From Rubripirellula sp. (GTDB taxonomy: Bacteria; Planctomycetota; Planctomycetia; Pirellulales; Pirellulaceae), in assembly GCA_012270065.1 (NCBI GenBank), contig JAAXJB010000090.1, positions 1 to 64,000 on the forward strand: a stretch of DNA of 64,000 nucleotides. The letters run 5' to 3'. The notes under the pieces were generated by a model. It did no database searches. It had not been told where the DNA came from and was given only the letters and a program-made list of their open reading frames with translations. Position numbers and translations under genes: made by a program. Within the stretch, counting starts at the first letter, position 1. The number at the start of each line of letters is the position of its first letter. Shown here one piece after another: positions 53,777 through 61,074 of this stretch.

Positions 53777-54982
53777 CTAGGGCAACTCAGGCAGTGAAAG
53801 TCCGCCTGCATTTGCCGGTGCAGAAGCAGGACTCGCCACAGGTGCAGTTGATGCGGATGGCAAACCGGCGGCAGCACCTGACGCCTGGCCAACTGGCTGT
53901 GCAGGTGGTGTTGCAGGGCTGGCAGTTGCAGCAGGTGTCGCGGATATCTGCGGAACCGGGCTGCTGCGTTGAGCGATGGTCGCTTGAGGTGCGGGCTGGG
54001 CAACGGGTCCAAGCGTCGCATCAATTTGGGCGAGAAGACTGCGCGAACGGTCGACTGCCAACTTAACCGCAGCATCTGCGGCACCCTCTTGCTGGGATTG
54101 CAATGCCTGATTCAGGAAGCCACGGGCACCCGCTGCCTGTCCGTTGCTGTACAACAGATAGGCCATGTTGTAGTTCGCAATTGCAGGCTTATTGTTCGCA
54201 AGAAGCACCTGGTAAGCTGCAGAAGCATCTCCACCACCAAAGCGAACACTCGCCAGACTGTTGGCGTATTTGGAAGTTCCAGGAGCCAGCTCGAGAGATT
54301 TCTCTAAAGCGGCAACAGCCTGTGGGTAATCACCTGCTGAATTCAGGGCCAGACCCAACTCATTGTAGAGTTTGGCATCATCTGGGGTTTTTGCCTTGAG
54401 CAATGCCTGCTGGAAATATTCAATCGCCTGCTTCTGGTTCCCCTGGCGTAAATGCAGTCGGGCAATGCTCGCGAGAGCCTCTGGATTGCCTGGCTCGCTC
54501 TGCAACGCCTTGCCATAACTCTCCATGGCCTTGCTGTTGTCACCAGTTGATTCCCAGAGCCGTCCATTGGCCACATACACCTCGGGACCAACACTGGCAG
54601 GCTTGTTAGCCAAGCTCAATGGATCGCTATTCACCTCTTCTTCGGCCTGCTTGGCTTTCCCAAAGCTGAATGCGTCTGTGACCGCACTGGTCGTCTTTGT
54701 GAAGACTTTTTTCGCGCTGCCACCAAAAGAAGCCAGCTGGCTTTTCGTGCCCTCTGCTGACTCGGCAATCGCTTCCGTGATTCCCGGTGTTTTCTCGACC
54801 GTGGCTTCCTGCTTCGAAAACGGGTTCATGGACGAAATTGAAAAACCCCCGCTGGTGCAACCGGTCATGGTAACCGTTGTTCCAACCACAAGGCTTGTGA
54901 ACAGAACTTGTCGAAGTTTGGGCACTGAATTCACGGCTCGTTTCTTTCTTCCCCGTATCACGCTGATCAACTCAGTCAGCAT
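53777..54982 (-). CDS. TPR-repeat lipoprotein
   Basis: 401 residues. The leader ends VTMTGCTSGG, close to a lipobox, so it is probably a lipoprotein. Residues about 120-300 contain several TPR units with the usual spacing (AMESYGKALQSEPGNPEALASIARLHLRQG, EYFQQALLKAKTPDDAKLY, QAVAALEKSLELAPGTSKYANSLA). The C-terminus (about 325-401) is a low-complexity Pro/Ala/Ser/Thr/Gln stretch. It likely scaffolds protein complexes at the membrane. Its function is not more specific. The gene is alone, followed by a terminator at 53700-53732. Confidence 0.85.
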   Translation of the reverse strand: MLTELISVIRGRKKRAVNSVPKLRQVLFTSLVVGTTVTMTGCTSGGFSISSMNPFSKQEATVEKTPGITEAIAESAEGTKSQLASFGGSAKKVFTKTTSAVTDAFSFGKAKQAEEEVNSDPLSLANKPASVGPEVYVANGRLWESTGDNSKAMESYGKALQSEPGNPEALASIARLHLRQGNQKQAIEYFQQALLKAKTPDDAKLYNELGLALNSAGDYPQAVAALEKSLELAPGTSKYANSLASVRFGGGDASAAYQVLLANNKPAIANYNMAYLLYSNGQAAGARGFLNQALQSQQEGAADAAVKLAVDRSRSLLAQIDATLGPVAQPAPQATIAQRSSPVPQISATPAATASPATPPAQPVGQASGAAAGLPSASTAPVASPASAPANAGGLSLPELP

Positions 54983-55084
54983 GAAATTGGATTGATGGAA
55001 TGATCCCTATCTACTTATAGAATCGGATCGACCGGATCGATCGCTAAACTTTAAACCCATTCACCAAAACAGATTGAAGAAACG

Positions 55085-55117
55085 AAAAAAGGATGGTTCC
55101 GTTTTTGGGAACCATCC
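55085..55117 (-). terminator. Rho-independent terminator of the small secreted protein gene
   Basis: On the minus strand a perfect 10-bp stem GGATGGTTCC / GGAACCATCC (arms 55117-55108 and 55100-55091) is followed by T6 (55090-55085). It lies about 120 bp past the stop of the minus-strand gene at 55236. Confidence 0.85.
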
Positions 55118-55217
55118 TCGTCGGTGAAAATCAGGTGTTTTTATCGGGTTTCACGCCAGATCGACCAGTCGATCTGGCGTCTGCGGACCGCGGATAAGAA
55201 TCGTTGCCCCTGCCCGG

Positions 55218-55251
55218 CGTCACTGGGTTGCCACGTCACTGGGTTGCCACG
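55218..55251. repeat. Tandem repeat of 16 bp over a gene end
   Basis: CGTCACTGGGTTGCCA occurs twice in tandem (55218-55233, 55234-55249), followed by CG. On the minus strand it duplicates the last codons and stop (GTGGCAACCCAGTGA) of the gene ending at 55236. A recent duplication is likely. Confidence 0.9.
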
Positions 55252-55802
55252 CCAGGAGTACCACCTGCACTGCTGGTCGGCAATCGTGGTGCAGCCAGGT
55301 TCTGCAGCCAATCACGGTTGATTTTGGTTGCCCATGCACCCGATGAGTGGTGAGGCTCAACATCCGTGACGCGAACTTCTGGCACGGCGCCCTGCACATT
55401 GATGCGGCTGATGGTATCCCGGACTGCCGCAACGCGAGCGGCAGTTTCACGTTCGCTGCCTCCCCTCAGCACATAGACGGTACGTCGTGCCTGTGGCGCC
55501 TGCGTAGCAATCCAATACACGCGTTTATTACCTGATGCCATCAAGGCACCATCATCAGGCCGAAACAGCTCGTGCCCAATCGTGTTGTGCATCCGCCACC
55601 CATTCGCTTTCATCAGTTCGAAGGGGGCAACCACGTTCATCGCATCTGCCTCGTTAAACGGAGCAGGCCAGGCATTATTGCGGTTATATCCCACATGCAC
55701 GTTGTGCCAAAACTCGTTCCAGTCTGCCGAGACCGATGTCCCCGTCGTCACCACAGCAACAATAGCGATCACCAGTTGGGCAAATTTGCGGTTCAATTTC
55801 AT
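55236..55802 (-). CDS. Small secreted protein of unknown function
   Basis: 188 residues from the ATG of MKLNRKFAQLVIAIVAVVTTGTSVSA, a clear signal peptide. The upstream GGAAGGAAC fits a ribosome site, whereas the frame from 55868 would add a non-leader stretch. The mature part begins DWNEFWHNVHVGYNRNNAWPAPF and contains RVYWIATQAPQARRTVYVLRGG, an Arg-rich core, ending with a variable SSAGGTPGVATQ tail. I do not recognise a catalytic motif. Similar short secreted proteins occur in planctomycetes, so the family may be lineage-specific. It has its own strong terminator. Confidence 0.8.
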   Translation of the reverse strand: MKLNRKFAQLVIAIVAVVTTGTSVSADWNEFWHNVHVGYNRNNAWPAPFNEADAMNVVAPFELMKANGWRMHNTIGHELFRPDDGALMASGNKRVYWIATQAPQARRTVYVLRGGSERETAARVAAVRDTISRINVQGAVPEVRVTDVEPHHSSGAWATKINRDWLQNLAAPRLPTSSAGGTPGVATQ

Positions 55803-55977
55803 GACAGGCAGTTCCTTCCGCCTCGATCGCGGGCAAACATCGTCGTCTGCGATTGAATGGATTGACACATGAACGATGCCTCAGTGCACCGCTCCTCATT
55901 CCTGAACATCGGACACAGAACCTCACTGACTGCTACAACGCTCTGAGCTTCCATCCATTCGGAAAAACCGGAAAAGT

Positions 55978-56193
55978 TTAATCATCAAAGGGAGCAACTG
56001 TCAGCACGTGCCCCATGAATTCGACAATATCTCCCACAGCCAGTTGCTTACGTCTTCGAGTCTCAACGCTACCATTGACAGTGACCTCACCGCCCTGAAT
56101 GTAGATTTTCGCCTCGCCGCCGGTGCCGACCAAACCACTGTGTTTGATAAAGTCATCCAGCCGTATCACGGAATCAGCAGATTGTGGTGCCAT
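55978..56193 (-). CDS. S4-domain RNA-binding protein
   Basis: 71 residues from MAPQSADS. The S4 fold is visible in VIRLDDFIKHSGLVGTGGEAKIY and VNGSVETRRRKQLAVGDIVEF, the typical helix-loop-beta RNA-binding pattern. It resembles YbcJ/YaaA-type stand-alone S4 proteins. It likely binds structured RNA, possibly rRNA. The longer frame to 56247 is not needed for the domain. It stands alone, divergent from the enolase-superfamily gene. Confidence 0.88.
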   Translation of the reverse strand: MAPQSADSVIRLDDFIKHSGLVGTGGEAKIYIQGGEVTVNGSVETRRRKQLAVGDIVEFMGHVLTVAPFDD

Positions 56194-56381
56194 GTCACAC
56201 GTTTTCCATTGGAAACTTACTTCCCGCCTTTTTTGCCCCGCAAGCATTCATGATGGTTTTGCAAAACAATCCGGTATACCGGAGGCCATATAAACAAATG
56301 TCATACTGTCTCTTCATTCTCCCGGCAAGCAACCATGCGGAATGAGATTCATCAAATCCCATTGACGGTTGAGATTACTTG

Positions 56382-57824
56382 ATGAGCATGCAAGTCCATC
56401 AGATTGAGTTTTACCGACTCGACATGCGTACCCGATTTCCATTTCGTTATGGAATCGCAAGCATGTCTGAAGTACCCCATCTATTTGTCCGGATGCACGT
56501 CGAAATCGATCATAAATCATGGACAGGCTTGGCATCGGAAGGTCTGCCGCCAAAGTGGTTCACCAAGAATCCCGTAACTGATTTCACCAAGCACGACCTG
56601 CCCGAAATGCTGTCGGTCATCAAACAGGCAGCAGACTTCAGCATGTCAGGAAAAAACCATCCCGACTTTTTCTCCTGGTGGATGGATCTCTACCAGCAGC
56701 AAAACTCATGGGCACGAGAGAACCTGGTGCCACCCCTGTTGGCAAACCTCGGTGTCAGCTTGATGGAACGGGCTGCATTGGATGCTACCTGCCGTCAGCA
56801 AGAAACATCCTTGTCTCAAGTTCTCGCCCAAAATCGACTGGGGATCGACCTCGCTGCACTTCGGAGAGATTTAAACGAACTTCAACCCTCCGACGTTCTA
56901 CCCGCAGTGCCACTGCGGAATGTCAAACTCCGTCACACGGTTGGACTGGGTGATCCCTTGGTCGAATCAGATATCAGGCCCCATGAGCGACTGAATGATC
57001 ATTTGCCGCACTCATTGACAAGCAACATCGACCAATATGGTCTCCAGTATTTCAAGATCAAACTTTCAGGCAATCTGGACAGCGATCTGAAGCGACTGAG
57101 AAAACTATCACTGGTACTGCGAGAACGTGTTGGCAAAACCATGCGTTTTACGCTCGATGGTAACGAACAATACCCCAGCATGGCGGTTTTCCGTGAACAT
57201 TGGGACGAATTGTATTCCGATACTGCAACACGGCGGATGGTAGATGAGTCCTTGTTGTTCGTGGAACAGCCAGTTCATCGCGACTCTGCGTTGCTTGACG
57301 AAGTGAAGGAAACGTTTTTGAAATGGCAAAATGCTCCCCCCATCATCATTGATGAATCCGATGCAGATTTGACATCACTGCCAAGGGCATTGAAACTCGG
57401 CTATCAAGGTACCAGTCACAAGAACTGCAAGGGAATCATCAAGAGCATTGCCGCTTTGGCCACGATTCAATCCGGTCAATCAACCAATCGACGTTTGATA
57501 CTTTCAGCAGAAGATCTGGGGAACATTGGACCAGTTGCCCTGTTGCAGGATCTGGCAGTCGTCGCTGCATTGGGGATTCCACATGTGGAAAGAAATGGCC
57601 ATCATTACTTTGCCGGGTTGAGCATGTTTCCTGAATCGATACAGAAGCAGATCGCCATTGACCACGCTGACCTGTATCAACGGGATGAAACCGGGTTATT
57701 GGCTTTACGACCTTCCACTGGCCGTATTCCGCTCGATACCGTGAACGCCGCTCCTATGGGACTCCGTCATCAGATTGACCTGAGTCAGTTTGATCCATGG
57801 CACCTCGAAAAAGCTCACTTGTGA
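56382..57824 (+). CDS. Enolase-superfamily (muconate-lactonizing/epimerase type) protein
   Basis: 480 residues. The capping domain starts VHQIEFYRLDMRTRFPFRYG. In the barrel the catalytic residues appear in order: the KxK of YFKIKLSG, TLDGNEQY (metal Asp), VEQPVHRD (metal Glu), IIDESDAD (metal Asp) and GTSHKNCKG (second catalytic Lys). These fit the muconate-lactonizing/dipeptide epimerase subgroup. The length is longer than the usual 350-400. The substrate is unknown. TTG at 56379 is adjacent but ATG 56382 is preferred. The Nramp-like gene follows, 79 bp after its stop. Confidence 0.88.
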   Translation: MSMQVHQIEFYRLDMRTRFPFRYGIASMSEVPHLFVRMHVEIDHKSWTGLASEGLPPKWFTKNPVTDFTKHDLPEMLSVIKQAADFSMSGKNHPDFFSWWMDLYQQQNSWARENLVPPLLANLGVSLMERAALDATCRQQETSLSQVLAQNRLGIDLAALRRDLNELQPSDVLPAVPLRNVKLRHTVGLGDPLVESDIRPHERLNDHLPHSLTSNIDQYGLQYFKIKLSGNLDSDLKRLRKLSLVLRERVGKTMRFTLDGNEQYPSMAVFREHWDELYSDTATRRMVDESLLFVEQPVHRDSALLDEVKETFLKWQNAPPIIIDESDADLTSLPRALKLGYQGTSHKNCKGIIKSIAALATIQSGQSTNRRLILSAEDLGNIGPVALLQDLAVVAALGIPHVERNGHHYFAGLSMFPESIQKQIAIDHADLYQRDETGLLALRPSTGRIPLDTVNAAPMGLRHQIDLSQFDPWHLEKAHL

Positions 57825-57903
57825 TCCTGCAGTTGCGTTGCAACGTGATGCCGAGTCGTCCACACTATGTTGTCCTTCCACCCGCCTCCATCTCACCAAT
57901 CGC

Positions 57904-59256
57904 ATGCCTGACTCACCTCCCCATCTCCGTCCGTGGTATCAACGCATCGGCCCTGGCTTGATTACAGCTTGTGTTGTGATTGGCCCCGGAAGCATCCTGA
58001 CCAGCTCCAAGGTGGGAGCCAACGATGGATATTCGAAGCTCTGGATCGTACTCGCATCAGTCGCATTCATGCTGGTTTACATGACTCTTGGAGCCAAGCT
58101 GGGAGCGGTTGCCAAAACATCGCCGGGAAATTTAATTCGGCAGAAAGCTGGCAGGTGGCTTGCCATTATCCTTGGCTGTTGCGTCTTTTTCATTTCTGCG
58201 GCATTTCAGTCTGGCAACAACCTGGGTGTTGCTGCAGCATTCGACGCATTCATTGATTCCGACAGCATCATCACTTGTCTGGTGGTCGCGTTCAATGTGC
58301 TAGCCATTGCTTTTCTGTTCGCGTTTCAGAATCTCTATCGAGTTCTCGAACGCCTGATGATGTGTCTCGTTGCCTTGATGTTACTGAGTTTCGCAATCAA
58401 TCTGATTGTGCTCAAACCGGATCTCGGCGAACTGATCATGGGTTTCATCCCGTTTCAGGAGTCGAGTGAGGTTGCCACTACATCTGAATCCGGAATGGAC
58501 AATCTGATTGCAGTGCTCGGATTGATCGGGACAACATTTGTCATTACCGCTGCCTTCTATCAGGCATACCTCGTGCAACAAAAAGGCTGGGATGAAAATG
58601 AAGTCCGCAACGGAATCATGGACGCCCGTGTAGGAGCAATCCTCATGATGCTCATTACGGTCATGCTTGTATCAACAGCAGCTGCGGGGCTGTATACGGG
58701 ATCTGAAGTGAAACTGGATGATCCAGTGCAAGTGGCCGAGGCACTGGAACCGGGTTTTGGTGTTTTCGGAAAATACATCTTCTGTCTGGGGCTTTTCTCT
58801 GCAGCTTTCTCATCTTTTCTCGTCAACTCCATGATTGGTGGTTTCATCGTTTCGGATTGTCTTGGTTTCGGAAGCGATCCCAAGGGAAGTGCACCACGAG
58901 TGATGACCACAGTCGCACTGTTGACAGGTATGTCTGTTGCTGTGGCATGCCTGCTGATCGGATTTGATCGAACGCCAACCATCATTGCTGCTCAGGCCGT
59001 TACCGTTGTCGGTGCACCGCTAGTTGCTGGAGTTTTACTCTGGTTATCAAGTAGCAGAGATGTCATGGGATCACATGCAGCAGGCACACCGACAAAAATT
59101 TTCGCAGGCATTGGACTTGTTGTGCTGCTTGCAATCGCGGCAAACCTTGCGATCAACAAGTTGCCCGCCAGCATCAACAAGTATCTGGATGACTCAGCGG
59201 CAGAAACGACACCCGAATCGACTGGCGAGCCCCCGGTTCAGCCGACCAGTGATTGA
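57904..59256 (+). CDS. Nramp-family transporter with non-canonical metal-binding residues
   Basis: 450 residues from the ATG of MPDSPPHLRPWYQRIGPG. About 11 membrane helices are visible by hydropathy. The Nramp fold is recognised at the start (GPGLITACVVIGPG), but the metal site is altered: the canonical DPGN of TM1 is IGPGSI (26-31), with Gly and Ser in place of Asp and Asn. The TM6 MPH is replaced by Phe-Tyr-Gln in AAFYQAYLVQ (about 216-225). It therefore probably does not carry divalent iron or manganese in the usual way, and another substrate is possible. It lies 79 bp after the enolase-superfamily gene, on the same strand. Confidence 0.85.
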   Translation: MPDSPPHLRPWYQRIGPGLITACVVIGPGSILTSSKVGANDGYSKLWIVLASVAFMLVYMTLGAKLGAVAKTSPGNLIRQKAGRWLAIILGCCVFFISAAFQSGNNLGVAAAFDAFIDSDSIITCLVVAFNVLAIAFLFAFQNLYRVLERLMMCLVALMLLSFAINLIVLKPDLGELIMGFIPFQESSEVATTSESGMDNLIAVLGLIGTTFVITAAFYQAYLVQQKGWDENEVRNGIMDARVGAILMMLITVMLVSTAAAGLYTGSEVKLDDPVQVAEALEPGFGVFGKYIFCLGLFSAAFSSFLVNSMIGGFIVSDCLGFGSDPKGSAPRVMTTVALLTGMSVAVACLLIGFDRTPTIIAAQAVTVVGAPLVAGVLLWLSSSRDVMGSHAAGTPTKIFAGIGLVVLLAIAANLAINKLPASINKYLDDSAAETTPESTGEPPVQPTSD

Positions 59257-59382
59257 CACAACTCACCCAGCAACAACCCATCAGAACAGGCCTTCAACGT
59301 TCGGGAATGGCGAACAACATCAACGGTGCAATCTGTTCCGCGCCCGCCCGATCCATCTTCCTCAAGACTCAGAACTGCTGTG

Positions 59383-60132
59383 ATGTCCACTTCATCGTTC
59401 ACCGTAAAAGAAATGGAGGAATTTCGGAGAACAGGTCACATCACGCGCCGGAATCTGTTTGATCGTGCAATGATTCAATCCGTCCTCGAAGATCTGGATG
59501 TCTGGAGCAAGCAATTCATTGCCGAATTAAGTCCAGAAGATCAACAATGGTACCTGGAACACGACACGCCACACCGAAAGGCATTGCGAAAGCTTGATCA
59601 TCCCGCGTTCCATCGAGAAAGATTCCGCAGTCTGGCAACACATACCTCGCTACGCGATTTGATTCAGCAGATCATGGGTTCCCCATGCCACGTGTTTTTC
59701 AGTCAGGTTTTCATGAAACCCCCGGAAGCAGGCAGTTCCAAACCCGTCCATCAGGACAATTTCTACTTCGGTCCTGATGACCTCGACGCAACCCTGACTG
59801 TCTGGATTGCGCTCGACGATGCAACCTTGACCAATGGCTGCCTGCACTACTGCAATCAGCATCAACACACCGTACTGCCGCACTTTGCTCCTGAAAACGA
59901 ACCGTACAATCTGCAGATTGATCCAACACACCTGGACCATCTTGAATTGACACCAACTCCCATTGATAGCGGTGGTGTCTCGTTCCATCATGGCAACACA
60001 CCGCATTTTTCCAACGCAAACCACAGTACCACATCGCGCCGCGCGGTAGCGTTTCATTACCTGCGTAATGATGCAACTCTGACAGACCCGGGTTTGAATT
60101 ATGATTCGGCAATGCGAGTGGATTTTGTCTGA
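59383..60132 (+). CDS. Phytanoyl-CoA dioxygenase (PhyH) family protein
   Basis: 249 residues from MSTSSFTVKE; the frame from 59326 has no leader. The Fe(II)/2-oxoglutarate motif is KPVHQDNFYFG (His123, Asp125), with the distal His in VSFHHGNTPHFS (202 or 203) and the 2-oxoglutarate-binding Arg in TTSRRAVAFHY (219/220). PCHVFFSQVFMKPP is a typical family block. It hydroxylates an unknown substrate using oxygen and 2-oxoglutarate. It is cytoplasmic. The GNAT gene follows 70 bp later. Confidence 0.93.
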   Translation: MSTSSFTVKEMEEFRRTGHITRRNLFDRAMIQSVLEDLDVWSKQFIAELSPEDQQWYLEHDTPHRKALRKLDHPAFHRERFRSLATHTSLRDLIQQIMGSPCHVFFSQVFMKPPEAGSSKPVHQDNFYFGPDDLDATLTVWIALDDATLTNGCLHYCNQHQHTVLPHFAPENEPYNLQIDPTHLDHLELTPTPIDSGGVSFHHGNTPHFSNANHSTTSRRAVAFHYLRNDATLTDPGLNYDSAMRVDFV

Positions 60133-60202
60133 CTGTTGATCCTCGCAATGCACGAATCCGACGTTTCCATCCACATTCGCAAATCACCTGACTATCCAAA
60201 AA

Positions 60203-61039
60203 GTGAATCACGAAATTCGTCCTCTCAATGCGTCGGACATCCCTGCAGCACTGAAACTGTGTCGGGCCTCGGGTTGGAACCAGCTTTCAGAGGACTGGGA
60301 GCGTTTGATCGAGCATGAACCCGGAGGATGTTTCTGTGTGGAGGTCGATTCGGAGCTCATCGCTACTGCCACAACAACTTGCTACGGATCCGATCTGGCA
60401 TGGATTGGCATGATGTTGGTCCACGAACAACATCGCCGCCAAGGCATCGCAAACGCTCTGATCACAACATGCGTTGATTACCTGCGTTCGCGTAACATCC
60501 GCTGCATCAAACTCGACGCCACACCCGAAGGAAAACTCGTTTACTGCAAACTGGGCTTCCGCGACGAATGGTCTTTCCACCGCTGGCGACGGGAAGGTAC
60601 GGACAACGGATCGCACCATTTTCTTTCCCGGAAAAGACCACCCGAGTCTGATTCATCGGAAGGCTGGAATCTGGAGCTCGACAGATTGGCTTTTGGTGTT
60701 GAAAGATCACAATGGCTAAGTCGACTGGCCGCTCATTCAAGAGTAAGGAACCTCAGTCAGGCATCTGGCATGATTCGCGAAGGCTATCTGGCTGATTACC
60801 TTGGTCCGGTCGTTGCCTCAACACCCGAGCGTGCACAGCAGATCCTGCACGAACTCCTGTCTGCTACCAGGCGAACCACCTTCTGGGATATTCCCCAACC
60901 AAACTCCCATGCCACCAGTTTTGCGCGAAGCTACAACTTTGAACCGGTAAGAAATCTGACTCGCATGTGGACAGGACAGGAGCTTGTTCCTTGCGATCTC
61001 AGTCTGCAATATGCCATTTCCGACCCTGGTACTGGTTGA
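60203..61039 (+). CDS. GNAT family N-acetyltransferase
   Basis: 278 residues. The GTG start follows AAAAA directly, with weak ribosome-site support. The acetyl-CoA-binding motif is MMLVHEQHRRQGIANALI (the R/Q-x-x-G-x-A pattern), preceded by a typical beta-strand IATATTTCYGSDLAWIG. The C-terminal half (about 150-278) is an extra domain, as in two-domain GNATs (SCP2-like or similar), including ATPEGKLVYCKLGF. The substrate is unknown. It is 70 bp after the PhyH gene, and the sulfatase-esterase gene follows 35 bp later, suggesting one transcript. Confidence 0.88.
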   Translation: MNHEIRPLNASDIPAALKLCRASGWNQLSEDWERLIEHEPGGCFCVEVDSELIATATTTCYGSDLAWIGMMLVHEQHRRQGIANALITTCVDYLRSRNIRCIKLDATPEGKLVYCKLGFRDEWSFHRWRREGTDNGSHHFLSRKRPPESDSSEGWNLELDRLAFGVERSQWLSRLAAHSRVRNLSQASGMIREGYLADYLGPVVASTPERAQQILHELLSATRRTTFWDIPQPNSHATSFARSYNFEPVRNLTRMWTGQELVPCDLSLQYAISDPGTG

Positions 61040-61074
61040 AGGAATGACCATCCACGGATTCCCTTGCACGATCG

